In this document: positions 1-8,182 of the stretch, in pieces | Layout: the number at the start of each line of letters is the position of its first letter | How positions within the stretch are numbered: the stretch's first letter is position 1 | From: an uncultured Pelagibacteraceae bacterium | Lineage (GTDB): Bacteria > Pseudomonadota > Alphaproteobacteria > Pelagibacterales > Pelagibacteraceae | Direction: 5' to 3' | Length of the DNA stretch: 64,000 nucleotides | Assembly (NCBI GenBank): GCA_902616725.1 | Contig: CACMTZ010000004.1 | Coordinates: 124,001 to 188,000 of the forward strand | Position numbers and translations under genes: made by a program | Notes under the pieces: generated by a model | The model's input: only the letters and a program-made list of their open reading frames with translations | Databases searched by the model: none | Told to the model about the DNA's origin: nothing

Positions 1-2
1 TT

Positions 3-434
3 ATGTTTTTAAAATTTTTAGACAAAATAGGAAGAAAAAAAGTTGTTTTAGATAGGGGTCCTTCACATCCCAAGTATCATGAAGCTAAACCATGGATGAA
101 TAGATATTATCTTATCTTTCGACACAGACCAAAGTGGTTTCCGTTTAATATTCTAATTCATGAAATGTTAGCGGATGATCATGGCGAAGGTGTTCACAAT
201 CATACATTTCCATATATCACCATAATACTTAGAGGAGGATATTGGGAGACATTAAGCACAGGAAAATTCTGGCGACCGCCTGGTTATATAGGATTTAGAT
301 CTGCAAATAACTTACATAGAGTAGACTTAAAACCTGGGACAAGGCCTTTAACATTATTTATATCTGGTCCGTTTGGACTAAGGAAAGGACCAAGATCTGA
401 ATACGGAATTGATTTTAAAAGTAAAAAAAATTAA
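3..434 (+). CDS. small cupin-fold protein of unknown function
   Basis: 143-residue protein with a single cupin-like core. His60, His65 and His67 in the run DDHGEGVHNH, and His105 later, are spaced as in mononuclear metal-binding cupins, so a metal-dependent fold is likely but no substrate can be named. It has no signal peptide or membrane segment. The ATG lies 2 bp from the window edge, so an upstream start or operon partner cannot be excluded. Its stop overlaps the ATG of zapE by one base (TAATG), which suggests translational coupling. The fold is seen from motifs; the function is unknown. Confidence 0.6.
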   Translation: MFLKFLDKIGRKKVVLDRGPSHPKYHEAKPWMNRYYLIFRHRPKWFPFNILIHEMLADDHGEGVHNHTFPYITIILRGGYWETLSTGKFWRPPGYIGFRSANNLHRVDLKPGTRPLTLFISGPFGLRKGPRSEYGIDFKSKKN

Positions 435-1486
435 TGTCTTTAAATCTTGAGGAAAAATTTAAAACTCATTGTAATACAGAAAATCTAGAGTTAAATCCAA
501 ATCAAATAACTTTAGTAAAACAATTAGATAATTTTTATAAAGAAAATTTTAGAAGTAACTTGTTGAATTTTTTTTCCAAGCAATCCTCAAAAAAAGGTTT
601 TTATCTTTATGGTGGTGTTGGTGTTGGAAAAACTATGATTTTAGATTTTTTTTTTAATCTAATTAATCAAAAAAAACAACGTCTTCACTTTAATGAATTT
701 ATGTTAAACTTCCATGATTTTGTTCATGATAATAAAGATCAAAATGAGGAAAATGTAATTACTGTATTTGTCAAAGATTTAAAATCAAAATTTTCACTCA
801 TCTTCTTTGATGAATTTCAAGTTACCAATATTGTCGATGCTATGATATTAGGCAAACTATTTCAGGAAATATTTAATCAAAATATTAAGGTTATTGTGAC
901 CTCAAACACAAAAATATCAGAGTTGTATAAAGATGGGCTACAAAGAGATCAATTTAAACCCTTTATTCAAACAATGCAGGAAAAATCAATAGAGCATGAG
1001 TTGATAATTGATGATGATTACAGAAAAATCAAAGAAACCGAAAAACGAAGATATTTCCATCCTTTAAACCAAGAAACTAATTTTAAGATAAATAAGTTTT
1101 CTAGAATAATTACTAAAAATAAAAAATTATCTCGAAAAGTTTTGAATATCAAAGGTAGAAATTTTGAAATAAAAAATTTTTATGAAGGGATTTCAAAGTT
1201 TCATTTTGATGAATTGTGTGATCAAAATCTAGGTGGTGAAGATTATTTAAAAATTGCTGAAAGTTCTGAATTTATAATAATTGAAAATGTACCAGAATTT
1301 AATGATATCAACTCAAATCAACAACAAAGGTTCATAACCCTTATTGATGTAATTTACGATAAAGATAGAGCAATAGCAGTCACTGCTGAACAAAGTTTAG
1401 AAAAATTGTCGAGCTCTAAGTCTTTAGAAAAACCATTTAAACGTACAATTAGCCGTTTATTTGAGTTAACATCAAAAAATTATTAA
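434..1486 (+). CDS. zapE: cell division protein ZapE / AFG1-like ATPase
   Basis: 350-residue P-loop ATPase of the AFG1/ZapE family, whose bacterial member interacts with FtsZ and helps constrict the division ring, mainly under low-oxygen or heat stress. The Walker A motif GGVGVGKT (about residues 60-67) and the Walker B stretch LIFFDEFQV are clear, and the length fits the family (about 350-390). It starts inside the stop of the cupin gene and is followed after one base by the YjbQ gene, so the three plus-strand genes form one tight operon. In alphaproteobacteria zapE often sits near TCA-cycle genes; those are not visible here. Confidence 0.88.
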   Translation: MSLNLEEKFKTHCNTENLELNPNQITLVKQLDNFYKENFRSNLLNFFSKQSSKKGFYLYGGVGVGKTMILDFFFNLINQKKQRLHFNEFMLNFHDFVHDNKDQNEENVITVFVKDLKSKFSLIFFDEFQVTNIVDAMILGKLFQEIFNQNIKVIVTSNTKISELYKDGLQRDQFKPFIQTMQEKSIEHELIIDDDYRKIKETEKRRYFHPLNQETNFKINKFSRIITKNKKLSRKVLNIKGRNFEIKNFYEGISKFHFDELCDQNLGGEDYLKIAESSEFIIIENVPEFNDINSNQQQRFITLIDVIYDKDRAIAVTAEQSLEKLSSSKSLEKPFKRTISRLFELTSKNY

Positions 1487-1487
1487 T

Positions 1488-1910
1488 ATGAAACAAGAAT
1501 TTTATAATCTCAAAATAAATACTAGTGGTCAAAGATTATATGAATTTACTGATCAAACATTAAATTGGATTGAAAAAAACAATTTTAAAAATGGAATTTT
1601 AAATTTAAGTATTCAGCATACGAGCGCCTCGATTATTGTTCAAGAAAATGCTGACCCAGATGTGCAGACTGATTTAATTAATTATTTTGACAAATTGGTG
1701 CCGATGAATAATAAATTATATATTCACACTACTGAGGGAAAAGATGATATGCCGGCACATATCAAGTCTGCTCTTACTAATAATCAAATTTCATTAAGTG
1801 TCAAAAATAAAGAACTATTACTAGGTACTTGGCAAGGAATATATCTTTTTGAACATAGATTGAATCCACAAACAAGAACTATAATTCATCATTTTTTTGG
1901 TGAAGCCTAA
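1488..1910 (+). CDS. YjbQ family protein (UPF0047, secondary thiamine-phosphate synthase-like)
   Basis: 140-residue single-domain protein. The motifs QHTSASIIVQENADPDV, MPAHIKSAL and LGTWQGIYLFEHR are the hallmark of the YjbQ/UPF0047 family. Some members show weak thiamine-phosphate synthase activity, but the physiological role is not settled. It is cytoplasmic, with no signal sequence. It is last in the cupin-zapE-yjbQ run and its 3' end overlaps the end of the convergent photolyase gene by 4 bp, so there is no room for a separate terminator. Confidence 0.85.
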   Translation: MKQEFYNLKINTSGQRLYEFTDQTLNWIEKNNFKNGILNLSIQHTSASIIVQENADPDVQTDLINYFDKLVPMNNKLYIHTTEGKDDMPAHIKSALTNNQISLSVKNKELLLGTWQGIYLFEHRLNPQTRTIIHHFFGEA

Positions 1911-3325
1911 TTTTTTAAGCTTTGGAAAGCTTTAAGAGCAGCAGCACGAGCTTCTTCGTGAACGACAATGGGTTTTGGATAATTTTTTCCAATTATTGTT
2001 TCAATAGCTTCTTGATATTTAGTCTCCATTTCCCAAGGTTTATGAATAAATTTTTTTGGGACTTTACTTAATTCTGGTATCCATTTTTTTACATATACAC
2101 CATCTTTATCAAATTTTTCTCCCTGAAGAATCGGATTGAATATTCTAAAATAAGGTGCAGCATCTGCACCGCAACCTGCTACCCATTGCCATTGTGCAAC
2201 ATTATTAGCTTTATTAAAATCAAGTAAGCAGTTTCGAAAATGTTTTTCTCCTTCAGTCCAATTTATCCTTAGATGTTTTACTAAAAAAGATCCAACTACC
2301 ATTCTAATTCTATTATGCATCCATCCTGTTTCATAAAGTTCTCTCATACCAGCGTCAACAATTGGATAACCTGTCATTCCAGATTTCCAAGCCTTTAAAA
2401 ATTTTTCATTCTTTACCCAAGGAAATCTATCAAATTCCTTTCTATAATTTCCTTTTAAAAACTCTGGGAAATAATTTATTAAGCTATGTGAAAATTCACG
2501 CCAGCCCAATTCATTAATATATTTTCTATAACCAATCCCTTTAGATTTCATCTCTTTACACTTATTCCAAATTGTATTTACATGTATTTGTCCATGTTTA
2601 ATATAAGGAGATAACTTGGATGTACCTTCTATTGATGGATAATCTCTAGCAGTTCCATAATCTTTTATTTTATTTGCAATTAAGTTATTTAAGATCTTTT
2701 TCGAGTCATTTTCAGATACATTCCAATAATTTTCAAATTTCTTATACCAGTTTTTTTTTGGCAGAATTTTTGTTGGCTCAATAGAATTTTTAAACAAAGA
2801 GTACGTTTTTATTTTTTTCTTAACGACGTAATTTTTGCTTGGAGGTAAGCCTAAAAATTTTTGCTCAGCATTTCTCCAAAATGGGGTAAAGACTTTAAAA
2901 GGAGTTCCGTCATTTTTAGTTACTTCTTGAAATTCATTTAAAATATTTCCTTTAAAATACTTAAATTCGATTTCATTTTTAATAAAGACATCTCTAATTT
3001 TTTTCCCCTTAGCAATTACGTCAGGCTCATAAATTTTGTTCCAATATATTGAAACATCATCTTTTTTTTTTATTTTTGAAAAAACCTCTAATTCATCTCC
3101 TTCTAATATTTGAAGATTAATTTTATATTTCAATAGTTCTAACTGAAATACTTCTAAAGATTTACAGAGCCACCATTTTTGCGCTTCTCTTTTATTATCA
3201 AAGTCAGCTTTATTATAAATGTATAAAGCAACTACATTCTCATGATTTTGCGTAGCATAGGCAAGAGCTGGATTGTGCTCAATTCTAAAATCTTCTCTGA
3301 TCCATGTAATAGCGTTTTTTGTCAT
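1907..3325 (-). CDS. phrB: deoxyribodipyrimidine photolyase (DNA photolyase)
   Basis: 472-residue class I photolyase/cryptochrome family protein, which repairs cyclobutane pyrimidine dimers with blue light and FADH-. The N-terminal antenna domain (ITWIREDFRIEHNPAL, about residues 5-20) and the C-terminal FAD-binding domain (TSKLSPYIKHGQI, GWREFSHSL, GWMHNRIRMVVGSFLVKHL, WQWVAGCGADAAPYFRIFNP) are both intact. Length is normal for the family. It is downstream on the same strand as the ammonia-lyase-like gene with a 7-bp gap. A photolyase fits a bacterium of sunlit surface water. A cryptochrome role is possible but the whole repair-type FAD domain is present. Confidence 0.93.
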   Translation of the reverse strand: MTKNAITWIREDFRIEHNPALAYATQNHENVVALYIYNKADFDNKREAQKWWLCKSLEVFQLELLKYKINLQILEGDELEVFSKIKKKDDVSIYWNKIYEPDVIAKGKKIRDVFIKNEIEFKYFKGNILNEFQEVTKNDGTPFKVFTPFWRNAEQKFLGLPPSKNYVVKKKIKTYSLFKNSIEPTKILPKKNWYKKFENYWNVSENDSKKILNNLIANKIKDYGTARDYPSIEGTSKLSPYIKHGQIHVNTIWNKCKEMKSKGIGYRKYINELGWREFSHSLINYFPEFLKGNYRKEFDRFPWVKNEKFLKAWKSGMTGYPIVDAGMRELYETGWMHNRIRMVVGSFLVKHLRINWTEGEKHFRNCLLDFNKANNVAQWQWVAGCGADAAPYFRIFNPILQGEKFDKDGVYVKKWIPELSKVPKKFIHKPWEMETKYQEAIETIIGKNYPKPIVVHEEARAAALKAFQSLKN

Positions 3326-3332
3326 AGAAATT

Positions 3333-4445
3333 CTATTTTCTACCTTTAGATAGCAGTTGTTTGTAAAGTTTTACATCTGCATTTCCTTCGCATCCTATGA
3401 CTAGAATATTTGAGCTTTCATTAAGATTAAGGAATTTTTTAGCTCTAATATTATTACATATTCCTATCAAAGCGATAACGCCTGGAGCTGCGCATTCACC
3501 ACCTGTAATAGAAATCTTGCTGAACTTTTTATCTTTTAGGCCGGCTATAGTTTTTGCAATATTTTTATCTGAGATCGATACACAACAATCGCTGGCACTT
3601 TTTAATATTTGCCATGGTACCAAAGACATCTCATTACACGACATTCCACCCATAATGCTCTCTTTTTTAATTCTAATCTTTTTTAGTTTATTACTTTTAA
3701 TACTTTGAAGCACACAATCAGCTTGATCAGGTTCGACGATTATAATTTTAGGTATTCTTTTAAAATATTTTGCAACACCAGCAACCACACCAGCTGCTAA
3801 TCCTCCAACACCTGCTTGTAGAAATATATGAGTTATATACTGATTAGTTTGTTTAGAGATTTCCTTTATCACGATTGAGTATCCCGCCATAGTAAGTTGA
3901 GGAACATACTTATAATTTTTTGTTGATACATCTTGAACAATTTTCCAATTATTTTTTTTTGATTGTTTTTGACATTCTCTTAGGGAGTTTTCATAATCCC
4001 CTTTAACTCTTATAACTTCAGCACCAAATTTTTTAATTTCATTTACTCTTGTTGCACTCACATATTGGCTTACAAATATTTTACATTTTAATTTTAATCT
4101 TTGCGCTCCCCACGCAACCGATCTACCATGATTACCTGCTGTTGCAGAGGAAATTGTAATATTTTTTTTCCCTTTAGATATTTTTTCTACTGCATAAGCA
4201 CCGCCAAGGGCTTTGAAGGATTTTAAATGAAACCTTTTAGATTCATCTTTGTAAAAAATATTGTTGAGCTTTAAATTTTTTTGAAGTTTATTAAGTTTTA
4301 ATAGAGGAGTAGCTCTATAATTTCTCCAGCTAGAAATTGAATTAAAAGCATTGGAAAGCATAGTGGAAGGTAAATATTTAAGGACATAATTTCTTTTGAA
4401 TTTAAAATTGCCGTTGATTAAAAATTTCGTTAACTTCCAATTCAC
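3333..4445 (-). CDS. PLP-dependent diaminopropionate ammonia-lyase-like enzyme
   Basis: 370-residue fold-type II PLP enzyme of the threonine dehydratase superfamily. RFHLKSFKALGGAYAV (Lys78 as the PLP lysine) and SSATAGNHGRSVAWGAQ closely resemble 2,3-diaminopropionate ammonia-lyase rather than IlvA or cysteine synthase; GGVGGLAAGVV is the phosphate-binding Gly loop. It would release ammonia and pyruvate from a beta-substituted amino acid. It lies one base after glnT on the same strand, and placing an ammonia-releasing enzyme beside glutamine synthetase makes sense. At 370 aa it is slightly shorter than typical DpaL (about 400), so the exact substrate is unsure. Confidence 0.75.
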   Translation of the reverse strand: MNWKLTKFLINGNFKFKRNYVLKYLPSTMLSNAFNSISSWRNYRATPLLKLNKLQKNLKLNNIFYKDESKRFHLKSFKALGGAYAVEKISKGKKNITISSATAGNHGRSVAWGAQRLKLKCKIFVSQYVSATRVNEIKKFGAEVIRVKGDYENSLRECQKQSKKNNWKIVQDVSTKNYKYVPQLTMAGYSIVIKEISKQTNQYITHIFLQAGVGGLAAGVVAGVAKYFKRIPKIIIVEPDQADCVLQSIKSNKLKKIRIKKESIMGGMSCNEMSLVPWQILKSASDCCVSISDKNIAKTIAGLKDKKFSKISITGGECAAPGVIALIGICNNIRAKKFLNLNESSNILVIGCEGNADVKLYKQLLSKGRK

Positions 4446-4446
4446 T

Positions 4447-5772
4447 TTAGCAATCTAAAGTATTTTGACTTTCCCATTTAGTAACGGGTTTTGACTTATT
4501 AAATTTTTCTTTCCTATTAAATTCTTTAATCTCTGAACTTCTTAGCTTAACAAAGCTATTAATAGTATCTTTACCAAAACTTTTATTCATTTCCTTATTA
4601 TTCTTTAATTGTACTAGTGATTGTTTCAATTCATTTGGAAGTTTTGGAAGGTTAGGATATTTTTTATAGTCCGTATACATATTACAATGCAAAGGTTTTC
4701 CTGGATTGATCTTATTTTTTAAACCATGTAAACCAGCAGCTAAAACTCCAGCTTGTAATAAATACGGATTAGCAGACCCGTCCATTAATCTTAATTCAAA
4801 TCTACCAGGATCAGGAATTCTTATCATGTGAGTTCTGTTATTTCCTGTGTAAGAAATACTACTTGGAGACCATGACGCTCCTGATTTTGTTGGTGGGGCA
4901 TTTATTCTTCTATAGCTATTGATTGTTGGATTAAAGAAAGCTGACAACGATGAGGCATTCTTGATCACTCCTCCTAAAAAATTATATGCCATTTTACTTA
5001 AACCAAGTATATCTTTTGGATCTAAAAATTTATTTTTCTTACCCTGCCAAACAGAAATATGCGCATGACAACCATTGCCTGTTAAATTTTGAAAAGGTTT
5101 AGGCATAAATGTTGCTCTTAGTCCGTGTTTTTCAGCAATTGTTTTTACCATATACTTAAAGAAAGTATGTCTATCAGCTGTTGTTAAACAATCTGAATAA
5201 TCCCAATTCATTTCAAATTGACCATTAGCATCCTCATGATCGTTTTGATAAGGACCCCATCCCATTTCTATCATACAATCACAAATTTCTTTTATAAGCT
5301 CATATCGTCTCATTAATGCAGATTGATCATAACAAGGTTTTGATTGTGTATCTCTTGGATCTGCAATGGATTTTCCGTCCTCTGAAATTAAAAAATATTC
5401 ACACTCCACACCAGATTTCATCGTTAAACCACGTTTTGCAAGTTCTTTAATTTGTTTCTTGAGCATTACTCTAGGTGAGGCCTCAACAGGTTTCCCATTC
5501 ATCCAAAGATCTGATGCCAACCAACCAACTTCTTTATTCCAAGGTAATTGAATTAAACTATCTGGGTCAGGAATACCAAACATATCAGAGTCTGCTGGTG
5601 TCATGTCAAGCCATGCAGCAAAACCGGCAAAACCTGCACCCGATGTTTGCATTTCTTTTATTGCATTAGCTGGAACTAATTTTGATCTTAAAACTCCAAA
5701 TAGATCTACAAAACTTATTAAAAAATATTTTATCTTTTTTTGTTTAGCGATTTTGAACAAATTTTTTGCCAT
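4447..5772 (-). CDS. glnT: glutamine synthetase type III (GlnT-like)
   Basis: 441-residue glutamine-synthetase-fold ligase. Start (IKYFLISFVDLFG, GAGFAGFAAWLDMTPA), middle (NDHEDANGQFEMNW, GNGCHAHISVW) and end (NNRTHMIRIPDPGRFELRL, TLDC terminus) match rhizobial GlnT, the about 435-residue type III enzyme. The catalytic core residues are kept. Close relatives include gamma-glutamylmethylamide synthetases, so methylamine rather than ammonia could be the amine substrate. A second GS-like gene with a different sequence lies at 11403-12872. This one sits between a small membrane-protein gene and the ammonia-lyase-like gene on the same strand. The family is certain; the amine substrate is not. Confidence 0.85.
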   Translation of the reverse strand: MAKNLFKIAKQKKIKYFLISFVDLFGVLRSKLVPANAIKEMQTSGAGFAGFAAWLDMTPADSDMFGIPDPDSLIQLPWNKEVGWLASDLWMNGKPVEASPRVMLKKQIKELAKRGLTMKSGVECEYFLISEDGKSIADPRDTQSKPCYDQSALMRRYELIKEICDCMIEMGWGPYQNDHEDANGQFEMNWDYSDCLTTADRHTFFKYMVKTIAEKHGLRATFMPKPFQNLTGNGCHAHISVWQGKKNKFLDPKDILGLSKMAYNFLGGVIKNASSLSAFFNPTINSYRRINAPPTKSGASWSPSSISYTGNNRTHMIRIPDPGRFELRLMDGSANPYLLQAGVLAAGLHGLKNKINPGKPLHCNMYTDYKKYPNLPKLPNELKQSLVQLKNNKEMNKSFGKDTINSFVKLRSSEIKEFNRKEKFNKSKPVTKWESQNTLDC

Positions 5773-5789
5773 AGATTAGGGTAACATAG

Positions 5790-5945
5790 TTATTTAAAAA
5801 AAGAAAAAATTGTTTCTTTATAATAAACTAAATTTACAACTATAATTATTATGACCGCAAGTATAACTCCGTATTTAGCTTTTGGGAAAGCTACGCCACG
5901 CATCTTTCTTGGTCTCAGTTCTTCATTGTTATTCTCGTCAGACAT
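5790..5945 (-). CDS. small single-span membrane protein (51 aa)
   Basis: Short protein: a charged head (MSDENNNEELRPRKMRG) followed by one transmembrane helix (YGVILAVIIIIVVNLVYY) and a short positively charged tail. I start it at the internal ATG at 5945. The longer reading (to 5993) would begin inside the terminator hairpin of the upstream gene and adds residues that look like untranslated DNA. It is 17 bp upstream of glnT on the same strand. No function is recognisable; it may be an accessory to the neighbouring nitrogen genes. Confidence 0.55.
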   Translation of the reverse strand: MSDENNNEELRPRKMRGVAFPKAKYGVILAVIIIIVVNLVYYKETIFSFFK

Positions 5946-5960
5946 TATGATTTTTAGATT

Positions 5961-5991
5961 AAAAAGGGCGCTACAAAGAAATGTAGCGCCC
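5961..5991 (-). terminator. rho-independent terminator after the amt operon
   Basis: Perfect 10-bp GC-rich inverted repeat (GGGCGCTACA / TGTAGCGCCC, arms 5966-5975 and 5982-5991, 6-nt loop). On the minus strand it is followed directly by five Ts (5965-5961). It lies 15 bp beyond the stop of the 76-aa gene, so it closes the amt plus 76-aa transcript. High GC in an AT-rich background makes it stand out. Confidence 0.85.
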
Positions 5992-6006
5992 AAATTTTAC
6001 TTTATA

Positions 6007-6237
6007 TTACCAATCAGTAATATTGCTTTTATGGTCGTTTGCACCATGTCTTTTCCTCGCCAATCTTTCCAGTTCCTCACTTTCAGATTTTGAAGTTAAG
6101 ACGTGCCAACCTATCCACACGATAATAGCAAGTATTACCAATAAGCCTTCGCTAGATCCAGCACCAGGATAAACAGCACCTGCAACTTGATCTGCAGGTT
6201 TATTTAGGTGATCAATCCAGTTTGTAACTGTTGCCAT
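6007..6237 (-). CDS. small single-span membrane protein downstream of amt (76 aa)
   Basis: 76-residue protein with one hydrophobic helix (EGLLVILAIIVWIGWHVL, about residues 29-46) flanked by a Gly/Pro-rich lead and a charged C-terminal tail rich in Glu, Arg and Lys. It starts 11 bp after the amt stop and is followed by a strong terminator, so it is co-transcribed with amt. The position normally held by a GlnK/PII gene is taken by this protein, which has no PII features. Function unknown; an Amt accessory or assembly role is only an inference from co-transcription. Confidence 0.65.
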   Translation of the reverse strand: MATVTNWIDHLNKPADQVAGAVYPGAGSSEGLLVILAIIVWIGWHVLTSKSESEELERLARKRHGANDHKSNITDW

Positions 6238-6248
6238 AATTTCCTCCT

Positions 6249-7649
6249 TTACCTGGTTGCGGACGCGACTGCTTTTTCATCTGACTTAGCAGTCTCCATT
6301 ATTTCATAGTCTAGTCCGGCTATTTCAACTTCACGCGGAATTCTAAGTTTACCCATTCCGTGTAAAACTTTAGCTATGATATAGCCTGGAATTAGTCCAA
6401 GAACAAAAAACATTATTATTGCTCCTAAGAACATTCCTAAAGGATTTATTGAAGCATAAGTTGTTCCGTCCCACATAGCTCCAACACTATAACCAGATGA
6501 TGGATAACCATTTAGAACAAAACCACATATAACTAAACCAATAAATCCTGCATAACCATGAACTGCTACTGCACCAACTGCATCATCAATTTTGAACTTA
6601 CGCTCAACCCAATAATGTAGTTTGTACGAAATAACAACACCGATCATACCTATGATCATTGATTGTATTGGATGATATAAATCATTTCCAGCTGAAGCAC
6701 AGATGATACCCGCTAGTCCACTAGAGTACGTCCAGAAAGGATCACCTTTAGCAATCCAGTATCCAGCTAATAAGCCTCCTGATAATGACATCAGAAAGTT
6801 AAAGGTAATACCACTAAGTGTAGTCGGAGTTACATATATGTTTGTTGCTGTCCAATATGAAATACCTTCCATACCATACTCCGGTCCAAGATCAAATATC
6901 GGTATATTACATGCCGCATAGAATCCCCAGAAACCAGTATAAATCAGAAATAATCCAATTGTTACTAGCCAAGGATTTCTTGGCCCTATATTTCTTGGTT
7001 CACCACTTGATGAGAATTTTCCAATTCTAGGTCCTAAAACCATTAGAACTCCAAGAGCAAATCCACCCGCAATCGCATGAATTACTCCTGATGCATATGC
7101 ATCGTGGTATCCTAAAATTTTAAGCATCCAACCATCAAAATGCCATCCCCAAGCAGCATCGATTGTCCAGAAAACAGAACCAATTGCTATTGCTAAAATA
7201 CCAAAAGCAAAAGTTGTTATTCTTTCAATAATCGCTCCTGAAACGATAGATGCAGCAGTCCAAGAAAATAATAAAAAAGCAGCCCAGAAAACACCATTGA
7301 TGTGATCTCCAAGGTTAATTGCCATTATACTACTTGTTGCCACCTGAAATTTTGCACTAAACAAACTATCATCAGTGATTAAAGCTGTACTTTCGTTCAT
7401 TATTGAAGGTGCTATCCCAGGTCCTGTTGGGAAAGCCCAGTAAATCCACCAACCAAATAAAAACCAAGTTACTGTTACTAGAGGTATCAGCATCGTGTTT
7501 TTCATAAGAGTATGTTGATGGTGTTTGTATCGAGAAGCTCCAACTTCATACATACAGAAACCGACGTGAATTAAAAACATCAGAACTACTGTTATCCAGT
7601 AGTAAAATTCTGTAAATATAGTAGTAAGAGCACCTAACTGATCAGTCAT
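6249..7649 (-). CDS. amt: ammonium/methylammonium transporter, Amt family
   Basis: 466-residue polytopic inner-membrane protein with about 11 helices. The two conserved pore histidines are present in the contexts SGVIHAIAGG and VAVHGYAGF, so the Amt/MEP conduction path is intact. It has a clear GGAGAG Shine-Dalgarno before the ATG. Its neighbours are the mgs genes upstream (separated by a hairpin) and the 76-aa protein downstream. Next to N-methylglutamate synthase and a GmaS-like ligase, uptake of methylammonium as well as ammonium is plausible, since Amt proteins carry both. No GlnK gene is paired with it. Confidence 0.93.
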   Translation of the reverse strand: MTDQLGALTTIFTEFYYWITVVLMFLIHVGFCMYEVGASRYKHHQHTLMKNTMLIPLVTVTWFLFGWWIYWAFPTGPGIAPSIMNESTALITDDSLFSAKFQVATSSIMAINLGDHINGVFWAAFLLFSWTAASIVSGAIIERITTFAFGILAIAIGSVFWTIDAAWGWHFDGWMLKILGYHDAYASGVIHAIAGGFALGVLMVLGPRIGKFSSSGEPRNIGPRNPWLVTIGLFLIYTGFWGFYAACNIPIFDLGPEYGMEGISYWTATNIYVTPTTLSGITFNFLMSLSGGLLAGYWIAKGDPFWTYSSGLAGIICASAGNDLYHPIQSMIIGMIGVVISYKLHYWVERKFKIDDAVGAVAVHGYAGFIGLVICGFVLNGYPSSGYSVGAMWDGTTYASINPLGMFLGAIIMFFVLGLIPGYIIAKVLHGMGKLRIPREVEIAGLDYEIMETAKSDEKAVASATR

Positions 7650-7722
7650 ATTCTCTCTCCATATTAGTTTTTTTAAAAGCCTATTAAATTTTAAGATATG
7701 TTACAAATGAAACAGAGCTTAA

Positions 7723-7746
7723 AAACCTTACATATGTGTAAGGTTT
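7723..7746 (-). terminator. probable terminator between mgs operon and amt
   Basis: Perfect 10-bp inverted repeat (AAACCTTACA / TGTAAGGTTT, 4-nt loop). On the minus strand the stem ends in TTT and runs into two more Ts. It is 30 bp past the stop of the 132-aa gene and 74 bp before the amt start. It could equally be a palindromic operator for amt; the position after a stop favours a terminator. Confidence 0.55.
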
Positions 7747-7775
7747 AAAAAAAAAATCAACTTTAGATTGAGAAC

Positions 7776-8174
7776 TTAAAATTTAAGATAAGCTTTTTTC
7801 AAATCAACAAGAGGATGTTTTGGTGACATTTGGAATTTAACTAACAATTCTCTTGCAATCATGTCTCTGTCTTGTTGGTTATTTGGTAACTTAATTGATT
7901 TTGGAATTGTTACCCATCCATTTGCATTTCTGCAAAATACTGCTGGTTTACCTTCCTCATAACCCATATGTACATCCTCTAACCAATTAAGATCATCCCA
8001 TCCCATAGCTTCAATGTATTTTTTTAAAAATGGCGTGATTTTTTTATAATCAGGCAAAAGATTTACGTCATATCGATAACCAATCGACTGACCAATCATT
8101 TTTTCTCTAGCAGTTTCTTTTTTTTTACCTAGCTGACTAGAAGTTTCTTTTTTTTTATTTTTTTTCTTTGCCAT
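7776..8174 (-). CDS. conserved lysine-rich hypothetical protein linked to mgsABC
   Basis: 132-residue protein with a very basic N-terminal tail (MAKKKNKKKETSSQLGKKKE), then a compact predicted soluble domain (about 30-132) with an aromatic stretch (MGWDDLNWLEDVHMGYEEGK) and no membrane segment. It is 8 bp downstream of mgsC and before a likely terminator, so it belongs to the mgs operon. I do not recognise the family. The Lys-rich start echoes that of MgsC (MAKKKKKKNGKSNG), hinting at assembly or shared handling of the complex, which is inference only. Confidence 0.65.
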   Translation of the reverse strand: MAKKKNKKKETSSQLGKKKETAREKMIGQSIGYRYDVNLLPDYKKITPFLKKYIEAMGWDDLNWLEDVHMGYEEGKPAVFCRNANGWVTIPKSIKLPNNQQDRDMIARELLVKFQMSPKHPLVDLKKAYLKF

Positions 8175-8182
8175 ATTAAAGT

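Noticed and set aside
3397..3708. 103-codon plus-strand frame
   Set aside because: Antisense to the PLP enzyme gene; composition is a mirror of that gene.
5946..5993. Longer N-terminus for the 51-aa membrane protein
   Set aside because: The extra 16 residues are encoded by the terminator hairpin of the upstream operon.
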